DNA of 58,105 nucleotides from UBA9647 sp049522195 (GCA_049522195.1 JBEKOB010000020.1:1-58105), one strand, 5' to 3'; positions 1-8,616 are shown, counted from the first letter of the stretch. The notes: a model not told the origin generated them from the letters alone. Program-made: numbers and translations.

Positions 1-41
1 AGGATGTTGCCGTGTTTGTCGAATGTCACGAACGTTCTCAT
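1..41 (-). CDS. N-terminus of a further downstream gene, cut by the window edge
   Basis: An ATG on the minus strand at 41 opens a frame (MRTFVTFDKHGNIL) that stays open to the window edge. A GGAG motif lies 9 bases upstream of it, at 51-54. It follows the stop of the fibre-like gene by 23 bases in the same orientation, so it is probably the next gene of the injection-system operon. Only 13 full codons are visible and no family can be assigned. Confidence 0.4.
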   Translation of the reverse strand, partial: MRTFVTFDKHGNI

Positions 42-64
42 GGCTTGTCGCTCCGCAATCGAAT

Positions 65-1156
65 TCACGTTTCTTCAATCCGATAAATCTTGAAGGCTAT
101 GCTGACTGGATTCGCCGTCAGATTATTGATTCGCCATTGCCGGCCCACAGTGTTTCTTGAAATGATTCCAAATTTGCTTTGAGAGACTACGTATTCTTCC
201 TGCCAGTTGACGCGAAATGTTGTGTTCGCTCCAGGCGCATTCGTGATCGAAATACTGAGGAGATAGTAACCGGCCGGCAGCGCTACCGGAAAAATAGAAA
301 TCGAAGGTGGTATGACCGCTGATCCATTCGCAGCGATTGCTGCAATCGTTCCCTCGCTCGCAACTGTCGTCTTCATTTCTCGGAGTGCAATCGAACCAGG
401 ACCGACTTTTGACTGAATTATCGCGCCATTTCCAATCTTGCTCGCGATCACGGCGTTATCACTAAGCTGGGAAGTGCCAACGACACTCGCATTCAGCGTA
501 CCATCGGAGGCGAGGCTCGCATTAAGCCTGTCGTTCAGCCCGTTTGTGTTACCACGCGCAAGCGCAATTTCATCCTGAATCACTGCCATCGTTAGATTCC
601 GCCGATGATCTTGCACCGTGCTTGTCGTAGTGTTGATCGTCGCTAACAGGAAATGATCGGGCGTTGTGATCGAGGTCGTCGTCACCAAAGCCTCCCATTC
701 CACTTTCTCCCGCACCGAAGTCTCAAAGCCGACATCACCGGCGCCGGTGTTGTTTAGATCCGAATCTTGCGTGCCGGTTACTTCGCTGCGGAAGACACGC
801 AGATATACGTTGCTCGTTCCGGCGGGAAACGGAGCAACATGTACCTGATGCGGTTGGCCCTTGTAGGTCGTGTTGGCGTCGAGCACCACTTCTTGTCCGG
901 CTACGAGACAGCGTCCGGCTTCAATCGTGAAATTGCTCGCCGCGACATCGAGACCAGTGATGTGAAAGTCATTGCCGCCGGCTGGCACCCCATTACCGAT
1001 ATGATGCTCCGCAATGCGCTGCGGACTGGCCAGGTCGCCGAGCAAATTCAGCTCTCGGTCAAGCACCGGCTTTGCCTGCTGAAAGCGAACCCGGTCGTAG
1101 CCCTTGCTCAGAGCATCAAGCAAAACATTGTGTGGATCGTCTGAATAATTGCCCAT
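65..1156 (-). CDS. Fibre-like baseplate-distal protein of the contractile injection system
   Basis: A 363-aa protein that I do not recognise as a whole. Its N-terminus (KGYDRVRFQQAKPVLDREL, around residues 18-36) resembles the opening of phage-type baseplate or fibre-attachment proteins that begin with a 'VRFQQGRPVLD'-like motif. Residues about 225-265 carry short repeats of the kind QLSDNAVIASKIGNGAI, typical of trimeric phage tail-fibre shafts. The last 80 residues are beta-rich and could form a tip. It is near the end of the cluster, after the tail-protein-I gene, where phages place tail fibres. The likely role is host-surface contact or fibre anchoring. The functional call is inference from repeat style and position. 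Confidence 0.55.
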   Translation of the reverse strand: MGNYSDDPHNVLLDALSKGYDRVRFQQAKPVLDRELNLLGDLASPQRIAEHHIGNGVPAGGNDFHITGLDVAASNFTIEAGRCLVAGQEVVLDANTTYKGQPHQVHVAPFPAGTSNVYLRVFRSEVTGTQDSDLNNTGAGDVGFETSVREKVEWEALVTTTSITTPDHFLLATINTTTSTVQDHRRNLTMAVIQDEIALARGNTNGLNDRLNASLASDGTLNASVVGTSQLSDNAVIASKIGNGAIIQSKVGPGSIALREMKTTVASEGTIAAIAANGSAVIPPSISIFPVALPAGYYLLSISITNAPGANTTFRVNWQEEYVVSQSKFGIISRNTVGRQWRINNLTANPVSIAFKIYRIEET

Positions 1157-1175
1157 GACTGGCTTGCCTTTCGAT

Positions 1176-1697
1176 TCAGAAGATTAAACGCACCTTTCGT
1201 TCAAGGGTGGCTGCGCCGTCCTTTTCAATCAGGGGATGGCGGATGTAGTCGATCATATACGGTGCGCCGTTCAATTCGCCGAACAAACCAAATTCGCGAA
1301 GTGGATAGGGGGGATCAGTTGCCGGAGTCGGTTGGTTTTCGCCCAGCGTGGCAACGATCTGGATCCGGTTTGTCGACTCACTTACGAACTCATCATGAGA
1401 GTTAAGATATTGGAAGCTCAAAGCCATGTGCGGAATTGGGAAGGGACTGCTATCGACTAGCTGCGTAATCACAGTGGGATCGGGCACCGGGGGTGGCGTC
1501 GAATCCCAGGCCGCGTCACCGCGACCGACCTGCAACCACCTGATGCCCAAGGCATTATCGTTTCTCATGAACGCAGCCAGCAGCACGCGGCAACGCAGAA
1601 CGATCACATTGGACTGCCACCCCGAATCATGAATTTCACGGCCTTCCGCATCAAGAAGCCGGTCGCGATAAACTCCTTTGATCATCATATCAGGCAT
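1176..1697 (-). CDS. Small tail/baseplate accessory protein of the injection system, unrecognised
   Basis: A 173-aa protein, mostly beta-strand and loop by eye, without a signal peptide or membrane segment. The segment 'GWQSNVIV' followed by 'ALGIRWLQVGRG' and a late 'REFGLFG' resembles phage tail-associated proteins that open with W-x-x-N and carry an 'EFGLFG' motif near a fibre-attachment domain, but I cannot name a family. An AGGAG motif stands 8 bases before the ATG, supporting this start. It begins 3 bases downstream of the tail-protein-I stop and ends 19 bases before the fibre-like gene, so it is co-transcribed. A baseplate-to-fibre adaptor is plausible but unproven. Confidence 0.5.
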   Translation of the reverse strand: MPDMMIKGVYRDRLLDAEGREIHDSGWQSNVIVLRCRVLLAAFMRNDNALGIRWLQVGRGDAAWDSTPPPVPDPTVITQLVDSSPFPIPHMALSFQYLNSHDEFVSESTNRIQIVATLGENQPTPATDPPYPLREFGLFGELNGAPYMIDYIRHPLIEKDGAATLERKVRLIF

Positions 1698-1700
1698 GAG

Positions 1701-4199
1701 TTATGCTCCTTCGGCAACGCCTTTCAAAAATAGACGAAATGTCAAATTGGGCGGTGTTGCACTGAGATCAGGCAGAACGCTTTCAGACTGTCCAGCTTCC
1801 CATGTGCGCAACCAGCGAAAACCGGCGCGGTCCAGATAACTGTCTGCCAATCCTCGATGGACTTCGCTCAGAATGGTGTCAATCATCTGCTCACTGACGC
1901 GGTGCTGTGGCTCAACCTCTGGATCATCGTAGGTATAGACCAGTTCATAGTGAACCTCTCGAAGCAGGAATACGCCTCGTACCTGAATCGGCAAGAACTT
2001 TCTCAGCACGCCGGCAATAATATTCCGTCTGCGAACGATGGCCAGGTCATCCTCAGTATTCGGGGTGAGAAAAGCTCCAACAGTATCCCTGGCGTACCAA
2101 TCATTGCTCGTCTTCTGCGTATCATAAGTATAGGTCTGAAAGTCCTCAAAGGCGTCCCGCAAAGCAATCTTCGCCGCATTACGCGTATCCACCGTCGTAG
2201 ATCCAGCGTAGCGGAAATCGACTGTTTCCGTCGCTCGATAGACGCTGCTGGTACGGACCAAGCTTTCGTTGGACCGGTAGACTAGCATGGTCGCGTTATG
2301 AATCGCGAGTGGCAGGGGATCACGATGGGAATAGGGGTTGCTGGTGATCTGCTCAGCGCTCCCCCAGAGATTGGTCGTCACCTCCAATGTACTGCGCCAG
2401 ATGGACCAACTTCCACCTTGATTAGAGCTCCAGAACAACTCGATGTTTCCGGCTGAAGTAATTACGGCGGCGGGCTCAAGGTCGTCATGATCTAGTGTTG
2501 CTTTCGGCAAAAGATAGATTTCACTCCAGTCAGCTGTAGTATTAGGGACAATATCCCGCTTCACACGATACGCAATCTGCCAGCGTGTTAGATGAGGGTC
2601 GCTTGAAGGTTCCTTGCGCGCCCAAAAAACCCAAACGCGATGGGTTGCATCCGTGGAATGAAATAGAACAAACGGGTCCCCCTGAATCCTTGGGTCATCC
2701 ACACCATCCAAAGGGAAATTCGCGACGGAACCCCAGGCCGCTCCATCATGCCAATTGTACTGCAACTGCCAACGAGCCCCCACTTTTTCCATCCAGAACA
2801 ACCACACTCCGTCTTCATTATCAGCCACAGCGCAGGGCTTCACGCGCTCATTGTTGGTGTCTGTAAAGGGTTCACTGAGTTCTGTGGTTGACCAAGTGCC
2901 TCCGGTGAGAATGCGGTAATTGATGTGCGACTCTCGACTCACCTCATCGTAGGCTTCCCAGAATACCCATAGCTTTGTCCCTTGCACAACGGACGCAGGA
3001 TGCTTATCCAGCTGAACGGCGTTGGTTAGAGGCTGACTCGGCGCCCATCTGGGCTCTCGATCCTCGCGATAAGTTTTGAACCAGATATTCCACCCACGAT
3101 TCCGGAGAGTGTGGTAAAAGAGCCAAAGTGTCCCTTCTGCGTCGCGAACTGCTGCGGGTCTCCCTTCATAGGCAAAGTTGAGTGAGAGCGGAGAAGTGGG
3201 CGCCGTCCAATCACCATTACTATTGCGCTCCCGTTCCCACAAATTCATACGTTCGGGACTGTTGGAGAGAAAGACGTTGTGAACAAATTCCTTTGTGCGG
3301 CTCTCCCAGCCGCTGATGCGCTTGATAGTGGCCTCAGCCGTGGGGATTATGCCAACAGTTTCATACCATGCCGGAGCAGAACGGATTTCGTTTCGTTGCC
3401 CCGCGATGCCGAGGGTGAAGTCCGTGTCCCATCCGATCCATTGGGCTAAGAGCGGTAGTACGATCCCATCTGTTCGGTCGATGTCGTACAGATTGAGTGT
3501 GGCCTTGGCAAAACTGTAAACCTGATCGAGATGGCTGCCCGGCAAATCCAGAAAGCGGCGTAATTGCCCTCTTTGCCTATCCTGTTCGGACATCCCATCT
3601 GGGAACGGCGGTTTCGGCAGTGCCGTGTCATAGCGATGATAGATAGCAGGCAGGAGCGCCATCATTTGGCCGGCGAGGTCATACGGAGATGAGGCCATTG
3701 CCGAGATCCTGTTATGAGGATCGTAATCATATTCCCGCGGATCACTTTTGAAGAGAAACAGAGTGTAGTAGTATACCGTCTCCGCCTTCAGGTTTAGATC
3801 CACTATCGAGGACGGTCCCTCATCAAAGACGTCAAGTCCCCCATTGTTTTTTTGGATGATGTACGCGTGTTCCTTATCGGTGATTTGCCATTTTCTACCT
3901 GCCAGATCAACAATTGAAGCGGCACTTTCGGATAATGATACTTGGTTATTGAGAAACTCCTGGCGAAGCGTCTGAGAGAGAGTCTGCAAGTTCAGGTCAT
4001 TGATAAAACTCAGCGAAAGAGTAAAGAGAAGGGCGTTGCGCTCTCCTAACGAAACGCCATCGGTCGGCGAGATCGGATGAGTACCTTCTCGACGGATTAT
4101 CCGCACTCCCGGATATTGGTCCGGGTGCGGGTTGATCCACCCTAGCGATATTCGGTTGCCCAGAGGATGAGGTCGAGCTGTGATCTTCTCAAGTCGCAT
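1701..4199 (-). CDS. Tail protein I-type baseplate wedge protein with an inserted beta-propeller
   Basis: An 832-aa chimera. Residues about 1-150 look like a fibronectin-type beta-sandwich. Residues about 165-310 are a helical tail-protein-I-like part (YDLAGQMMALLPAIYHRYD...LRRFLDL...WIGWDTDFTLGIAGQRNEI), the wedge protein that links baseplate J to fibres. Residues about 325-655 contain six regularly spaced hydrophobic strand motifs (LWLFYH 358, LWVFWE 410, VWLFWM 465, VWVFWA 522, IELFWS 586, MLVYRS 638), most with a nearby W-x-I/L-x-Y/W strand. This pattern points to a six-bladed propeller of the sialidase/BNR type. Residues about 680-832 resume the wedge fold. Phage gpI proteins are usually about 200 aa. 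The gene starts 2 bases after the baseplate J stop. The propeller may bind glycans or a receptor; that is inference. Confidence 0.75.
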   Translation of the reverse strand: MRLEKITARPHPLGNRISLGWINPHPDQYPGVRIIRREGTHPISPTDGVSLGERNALLFTLSLSFINDLNLQTLSQTLRQEFLNNQVSLSESAASIVDLAGRKWQITDKEHAYIIQKNNGGLDVFDEGPSSIVDLNLKAETVYYYTLFLFKSDPREYDYDPHNRISAMASSPYDLAGQMMALLPAIYHRYDTALPKPPFPDGMSEQDRQRGQLRRFLDLPGSHLDQVYSFAKATLNLYDIDRTDGIVLPLLAQWIGWDTDFTLGIAGQRNEIRSAPAWYETVGIIPTAEATIKRISGWESRTKEFVHNVFLSNSPERMNLWERERNSNGDWTAPTSPLSLNFAYEGRPAAVRDAEGTLWLFYHTLRNRGWNIWFKTYREDREPRWAPSQPLTNAVQLDKHPASVVQGTKLWVFWEAYDEVSRESHINYRILTGGTWSTTELSEPFTDTNNERVKPCAVADNEDGVWLFWMEKVGARWQLQYNWHDGAAWGSVANFPLDGVDDPRIQGDPFVLFHSTDATHRVWVFWARKEPSSDPHLTRWQIAYRVKRDIVPNTTADWSEIYLLPKATLDHDDLEPAAVITSAGNIELFWSSNQGGSWSIWRSTLEVTTNLWGSAEQITSNPYSHRDPLPLAIHNATMLVYRSNESLVRTSSVYRATETVDFRYAGSTTVDTRNAAKIALRDAFEDFQTYTYDTQKTSNDWYARDTVGAFLTPNTEDDLAIVRRRNIIAGVLRKFLPIQVRGVFLLREVHYELVYTYDDPEVEPQHRVSEQMIDTILSEVHRGLADSYLDRAGFRWLRTWEAGQSESVLPDLSATPPNLTFRLFLKGVAEGA

Positions 4200-4201
4200 G
4201 C

Positions 4202-5773
4202 TTAGATTCCGCCCTCCATCCTCTCGATCCTAATTCCACCATCGTATTCCCGATCATCCGGCACTGTCGGAATCTCATTATTGGATAACGACAGCTTTCC
4301 GGAGCTCTCGAACTTATCCGGTGGCTGGCCTCCATTCGGGGGTCTACCTTCAGCCCGAAATTCGGTAATATTCACATACTCCACCCCGTCGATGGCTTCA
4401 ATCGCCTCGAAGAACTTGCTGAGGTAGATCGTGGTGCCAAAATCGACATTCTCAAAAACCAGTAGTTTCGCGGCTGCCTGTTTGACCTTGTCTCTAATAT
4501 CCTCTTGTGAATAGAAACTCTGCACGCCCACTGTCGCAGTGACAAAGACCTTCACATAATCCACGTCTTTAATTTCGATAATCGTTGACACCGCCCGCTT
4601 GTCTTCAAAATAGGATAGGAGGTTGGCTTCAAGCACGTCACTCACTTGTCCTCCCCCTTCCGGCGCGACAAACAGCGCTATGGTATTCCAATTGGTTGCC
4701 TCGGCGCGAACTTTCCCAACGCCTTTGAAGTCAAGCGCAAGCGCTTCGTAGTCTTCCGTTGTCACGGCGCGTTTGAGCGAACGGAACACGCTGGGTGCGT
4801 GCAAAGCGGCATGCTCGATGCTCTCCCGTTCCGCCCCACCTGTGGCTGCGTCCGGATTCGTGACTTGTGCGCCAAGAAGCGCAAGCTGGGGCGCGTCTAC
4901 GATCGTTGTAATGCTGCCTTTCGCAACATTGCCGGCTTTGCCGCCTCCGACACGATAAGTCACTTTAATCGTGGCACCGCTCGGCGGTATTGCTCCAAAG
5001 GCGCCATCCCCAAAGATGACCGTGGCACGATCATCCTCGTCAATTTCAATGATGTAGTCCTTCTGGCTTTCGCGGCTGAACGCGAGACTTTCCTGCAATG
5101 TCCACTCGTCAATCACGCCGCCCAAGTCGCTGATCAGAATGATATCTCTGTTGATATCTTGCCCTTTTCCCAATGATCGAAGAATGAGGCCCGCGTGAGC
5201 TAACGGGAGTCTTTGATCCGGTGCGCCATCAGAGACACCAAGGATCTCGTCTTTCACCAAGCGGCCCTCTTCCACAGGTATTGACTCAAAAGTCTTCTTG
5301 CCGTCGACCGCGCTCAGAAGACTACAGTTGATCGTCAGAGGCGTTTCACCAACGTACTCGAAGTGTACACTAGGTTTATCCTTCTGGCTTTTGGTCGCGA
5401 AGGCATTGCCTTTACTGATGGTGACAGTTTCGTTACAGGTTGCGGGCACGACAAGCCTCAGACTTGTAGAAGCAGGCGCAGCAGTAGCAAGCCGATAACC
5501 AATCAGACGGAGATGATGAATTATACTGCGCCGGGTTTGCGCAGTCCCGAGAAAGCTTTCGTTAGCTATGCGGTCTTGGTAGTAACTAAGGATATCTCCC
5601 ATGTGCGCAAAGAGCTGCAGCAGGACATTTCCGAAGTCCGCCTCGGAGGCAAATTCCTTCCACTCCGGTAGTTTGGTTGGGATCTGCTCTTGCATAGATT
5701 GAAGGATGCTGTCGAAATCGCGCGCCATGTAGTCTATGACGTTGTGCCCATTGACATTTTTTATCTCAGCCAT
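4202..5773 (-). CDS. Baseplate J-like wedge protein
   Basis: A 523-aa protein matching the baseplate J family (phage gpJ, T4 gp6, Afp11/12 type). The N-terminus (IDYMARDFDSILQSMQEQ...EASDFGNVLLQLFAHMGDILSYYQDR-like) is the usual helical start. The middle has an 'IIEIDEDDRATVIFGDGAFG' strand region, and the C-terminus has the ferredoxin-like repeats with 'VDYVKVFVTATV' and 'AIDGVEYVNITEF'. It builds the ring around the hub that triggers sheath contraction. GAGG sits 7 bases before the ATG. Afp/PVC loci carry two large J-like proteins; only one is found here, more like a myophage or tailocin baseplate. It is followed within 2 bases by the tail-protein-I chimera. Confidence 0.9.
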   Translation of the reverse strand: MAEIKNVNGHNVIDYMARDFDSILQSMQEQIPTKLPEWKEFASEADFGNVLLQLFAHMGDILSYYQDRIANESFLGTAQTRRSIIHHLRLIGYRLATAAPASTSLRLVVPATCNETVTISKGNAFATKSQKDKPSVHFEYVGETPLTINCSLLSAVDGKKTFESIPVEEGRLVKDEILGVSDGAPDQRLPLAHAGLILRSLGKGQDINRDIILISDLGGVIDEWTLQESLAFSRESQKDYIIEIDEDDRATVIFGDGAFGAIPPSGATIKVTYRVGGGKAGNVAKGSITTIVDAPQLALLGAQVTNPDAATGGAERESIEHAALHAPSVFRSLKRAVTTEDYEALALDFKGVGKVRAEATNWNTIALFVAPEGGGQVSDVLEANLLSYFEDKRAVSTIIEIKDVDYVKVFVTATVGVQSFYSQEDIRDKVKQAAAKLLVFENVDFGTTIYLSKFFEAIEAIDGVEYVNITEFRAEGRPPNGGQPPDKFESSGKLSLSNNEIPTVPDDREYDGGIRIERMEGGI

Positions 5774-5812
5774 CCATCAGCCTCATTTAGTTCGGTCACC
5801 ACATGTGCCGGT

Positions 5813-5868
5813 TGGAATATCGGATTGTTGAATTATTGGAGCACTGGATTCAGGGGATGTTGGAAGCC
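5813..5868. repeat. Degenerate 8-bp tandem repeat between the gp25 and baseplate J genes
   Basis: Seven consecutive 8-base units with a TGGAnTnT-like consensus run from 5813: tggaatat, cggattgt, tgaattat, tggagcac, tggattca, ggggatgt, tggaagcc. It sits in the 152-bp gap 5774-5925, where no coding frame is visible on either strand. This is the largest gap between structural genes in the tightly packed injection-system operon. It resembles dispersed intergenic minisatellite-type repeats I know from environmental bacterial genomes, but no second copy is obvious in this window. Confidence 0.55.
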
Positions 5869-5925
5869 TCATTATCTATTCAGCGAACCGGCTATTCATC
5901 ACTTTGCCAAACCTTCAATTCATTG

Positions 5926-6285
5926 TTACTTGAACTGTATCCGCACAGCCTGCCTTGCAAGATCCTGTTTGTTTGTGTAGATGACCTCTATGTTTATGGT
6001 CTCGTCTGAGGATTCCGCCTGCACATAGTCCACCAGTATGTCGTCCCCCAGCCATCGTACCAACGCCTCCCCAATCGTGAACTCCATGGCTGCCGCGAGC
6101 GTGGCATCATTGGGCTCAAAAACCAGATTGAAGAGTCCGCATCCAAAGTCGGGGCGATTGACACGCTCTCCTGGCGCGGTAAAGAGCACCTGGATGATCT
6201 TGCCCCGGATAGCCTCATCGCCACCAGTCGCCGTAATGCGCCCCGCTTCATTAACTGCAAAGGGGAAACCGAAAGTCGTGTTCAC
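5926..6285 (-). CDS. gp25-like baseplate wedge protein
   Basis: A 119-aa protein of the phage gp25/gpW lysozyme-like family (Afp9/Pvc9 type). The diagnostic segments are a 'GFPFAVNEAGRI' start, 'IRGKIIQVLFTAPGERVNRPDFG' (the invariant helix and PGER turn, residues about 27-48) and 'GEALVRWLGDD'. In contractile machines gp25 links the first sheath ring to the baseplate wedge. The start is a GTG at 6285; no ATG is available upstream in frame without losing the conserved N-terminus. It lies 14 bases after the 129-aa gene and is separated from baseplate J by the tandem-repeat gap. Confidence 0.9.
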   Translation of the reverse strand: MNTTFGFPFAVNEAGRITATGGDEAIRGKIIQVLFTAPGERVNRPDFGCGLFNLVFEPNDATLAAAMEFTIGEALVRWLGDDILVDYVQAESSDETINIEVIYTNKQDLARQAVRIQFK

Positions 6286-6299
6286 CTCTGTTCACGCCC

Positions 6300-6689
6300 T
6301 TATCTGATGTGGCCTGTGCCATCATTGTTTTGAGTGAATACAATATTGTTTTGTATCCCCGAGAGGTTTACGCTATGCGAATGGTTGTTGGGAAGAGCCG
6401 TCCCCGTATTACCACTTACCACAGCGCCGCTTACATTACCATGAGTCGCGACGCCACATATCTCCAGGTTTGTCAGAATATGTGCGATGACTCCGTTGGC
6501 AATCGCATACGATAACTTCTTCCAGCCCGCTCTGGCTCCGTCGAGCGCCTCTTGCGCCCCCTTCTTTGCCTCGTCTTGAGCAGTGTTGACCGCCTGTTGT
6601 AGAGACGGAGAAAGTAGCCTGTCCAATTCTTGATAGATAAGGAGGCTCATACCTCCAGCGGCGTCTTCTGAACCGATGATAAGCGCCAT
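6300..6689 (-). CDS. Unrecognised 129-aa protein between the spike and gp25 genes
   Basis: A 129-aa protein in the position where many injection systems encode the PAAR spike-tip protein, but without a PAAR motif. It has an alanine-rich amphipathic helix (residues about 28-60, QQAVNTAQDEAKKGAQEAL) and then a glycine/asparagine/histidine-rich beta-like tail with N-H-S-H-S and a closing G-H-I-R. The HSH pair recalls the H-x-H iron site at the tip of P2 gpV-type spikes, and the adjacent spike gene has its own T-H-T-H. A role in capping or loading the spike is conceivable but only inferred from position. It is 6 bases downstream of the spike gene. Confidence 0.5.
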   Translation of the reverse strand: MALIIGSEDAAGGMSLLIYQELDRLLSPSLQQAVNTAQDEAKKGAQEALDGARAGWKKLSYAIANGVIAHILTNLEICGVATHGNVSGAVVSGNTGTALPNNHSHSVNLSGIQNNIVFTQNNDGTGHIR

Positions 6690-6695
6690 GTTCGC

Positions 6696-7487
6696 TTATT
6701 CCACCTTGTGTTTTGACGATAACGGCACTTCTAGTTCCATTGGTGCAACAGGAGGCGAAGTTGGGGCGCCCATGTTGCCGATATGCGTATGCGTGCTGAG
6801 CGCGGCGATAAAACTGGTCACCTGAGCCTTGAACAGAGTGCCCAGGACAAACTGCTGAGCTGCCCCGCTACTGCCTATTTGAATGCCTGGAGATCCCATG
6901 ACTATCTTGTTGCCATTCATGTCGGAGATGGTGACGCCAGAGCTATCAAGCACAATGTCTTGCTTGTTTTTCCCGTCGGAAATCCTCACCCCATTACCGT
7001 CCATCGTAATCACATTGTTGTTCGCCGCCTCGAGAATTGTCACCATATCATTTCCGTCTGCGTCTTCAAACTGGATCGTATGTCCTTTTTTTGTCTTGAT
7101 GATCTTCCTGGTTGGAGGATCCTGGACGCTGCTTTCCTCGCCCCCATCGGGTTTGTTGGGTTTCGGCACTTCGCTATCGCCTCCGGGTTTGCTCCAGAAT
7201 GTCCCAACCCAAATTGGAAATTCCAAGTCCCCTTCCTCAAACTCAACCCACACACCTGCCCCGACTTCAGGAACAAAGAAAAACCCTTGATTCACATCCC
7301 CACCGTAAGGGGCGCAGGGCAACGCCCAGCCGGTCACGACGTTGCTGCCCAAAACGCTCGGGACCCTGACTTTGAGCCTTCCGAGGTGTTCCGGGTCTAC
7401 GTTATCGACGACGATGCCGCGGTACTTCCCGTAGAAGCGGTGTTCGACTTTCCTGATCAGCGTCGCTACGATTCTTTCCAAACTCAC
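6696..7487 (-). CDS. Spike protein, gpV/gp5-like with OB-fold and beta-helix
   Basis: A 263-aa protein with an N-terminal OB-fold typical of phage baseplate V / VgrG gp5-type spikes (YGKYRGIVVDNVDPEHLGRL, then 'ALPCAPYGG...VPEVGAGVWVEFEEGD...PIWVGTFW'). It is followed by a repetitive beta-helix region (HTIQFEDADGN, VITMDGNGVRISDG, IVLDSSGVTISDMNGNKI). The C-terminal T-H-T-H-x-G followed by a proline-rich 'APTSPPVAP' matches metal-binding spike apices. I choose the GTG at 7487 because GGGAGG stands 6 bases upstream. The frame is open to a TTG/ATG-like position at 7535, but that start would overlap the hub gene. In Afp and PVC the spike and hub are one VgrG-like polypeptide; here they are separate. 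Confidence 0.85.
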   Translation of the reverse strand: MSLERIVATLIRKVEHRFYGKYRGIVVDNVDPEHLGRLKVRVPSVLGSNVVTGWALPCAPYGGDVNQGFFFVPEVGAGVWVEFEEGDLEFPIWVGTFWSKPGGDSEVPKPNKPDGGEESSVQDPPTRKIIKTKKGHTIQFEDADGNDMVTILEAANNNVITMDGNGVRISDGKNKQDIVLDSSGVTISDMNGNKIVMGSPGIQIGSSGAAQQFVLGTLFKAQVTSFIAALSTHTHIGNMGAPTSPPVAPMELEVPLSSKHKVE

Positions 7488-7515
7488 CCATGACCTCCCA
7501 AAGCAGTCCGACCAG

Positions 7516-8616
7516 TTATCCGGACGATGCGGCAAAGTCCTCTGAACCCGTCGGCATGATTGCGTTTCGCTTCACTCGAAAAGACTGCGTGTATCCTTCA
7601 GACGTGAAGGAATGAGTCACGTGAGTAACGTAGTAGACGCCGCTGTACGTCTCGCCGACACCTTTTATGGCCACGGTCCCCCTGGGCTTCAGCGCATGTC
7701 CGTAGTGATTGCCGGCGATCTCTCCTTCTCCCGTCAAAAACCACTCTGCCTGGTGGAAGATGCCTTGACAGAGGGCAACCATTTCAGGATTTCCCGTTGC
7801 CACATTCATGCCGATGTAGACCTGTCCGGGATTTATGCCAGCGGTGAGCAGTCCCAGAGCATTCGTTTTGCCTAGGACTGTCTGCTGGCTGCTTACTGCT
7901 GATGCGTCTAGAACCGCCTTAGTCGCCCGATCCAGCTGAGACATGGCCACGTTTGCTGGCTCGAGAGCATTGATTTCAAGAGAAAAGCGGTTGAGGTTCG
8001 TCTCATCTCCGAAATGGACAGCAAGCACCGGCTGCGGTGCAGCATCTACTTTTGGCTTCTGAAAGTAGCCCTTTTCCCCCTCCACGTAACACTCACATCC
8101 GTTTCTGAGAGCAAGGCGTTTCAGAAACTGTATGTCCGTTTCCCGCTGAATAATAGTTGAAACCGCTTCATCGTGAACCACCACAGTGTCCTCCACCACT
8201 GGAGTGAGACCATAGAGACTGTAAATCTCCGATGCAATGTCGCTGTCTTTCTTATTGGGCCAATCCTTCAATTTCTCTTCCCGGTCCATGAGGACGCTGC
8301 CATCCATCCCCCAGATTTCCAGCGTACATTGGGAAGGATCGGGGTCAAAATGAGGTTTGAGATGCGTTATGTAACCATCAATGATCTCTTCTGTGGCGCT
8401 TTCAAAACCAGAAGTGACAGTCGCTCTTTTCCAGACCGCGAATCTTTCATCATCGAGGTACTTCCATGTTCCGTCTGGCTGCAGCGGTAAGGCGATCTGC
8501 ATTCTAAACATTCCCGCCAGTTCGTCATCCAGCTCAACTTCCAGACTGAGGAGGTCAGGATAAACGTCGCTTGGTTCTTCACTTTCGATCTTTATGGAGA
8601 AATTCTCGCACTCCAT
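7516..8616 (-). CDS. Hub protein, phage late control D / gp27-like
   Basis: A 366-aa hub protein of the phage gpD/gp27 type, which forms the trimeric ring joining tube and spike. The evidence is the N-terminal beta-domain (LLSLEVELDDELAGMFRMQI), 'EEIIDGYITHLKPHF', 'SDIASEIYSLYGL' and 'IIQRETDIQFLKRLALRNG', the last being the classic gpD/VgrG motif. The C-terminus (GVYYVTHVTHSFTSEGYTQ, then FRVKRNA) is also characteristic. I choose the ATG at 8616: AGGTGG lies 6 bases upstream, whereas the longer form from 8634 has no ribosome site and overlaps the LysM gene. The spike gene starts 28 bases downstream, giving a split VgrG. Confidence 0.88.
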   Translation of the reverse strand: MECENFSIKIESEEPSDVYPDLLSLEVELDDELAGMFRMQIALPLQPDGTWKYLDDERFAVWKRATVTSGFESATEEIIDGYITHLKPHFDPDPSQCTLEIWGMDGSVLMDREEKLKDWPNKKDSDIASEIYSLYGLTPVVEDTVVVHDEAVSTIIQRETDIQFLKRLALRNGCECYVEGEKGYFQKPKVDAAPQPVLAVHFGDETNLNRFSLEINALEPANVAMSQLDRATKAVLDASAVSSQQTVLGKTNALGLLTAGINPGQVYIGMNVATGNPEMVALCQGIFHQAEWFLTGEGEIAGNHYGHALKPRGTVAIKGVGETYSGVYYVTHVTHSFTSEGYTQSFRVKRNAIMPTGSEDFAASSG

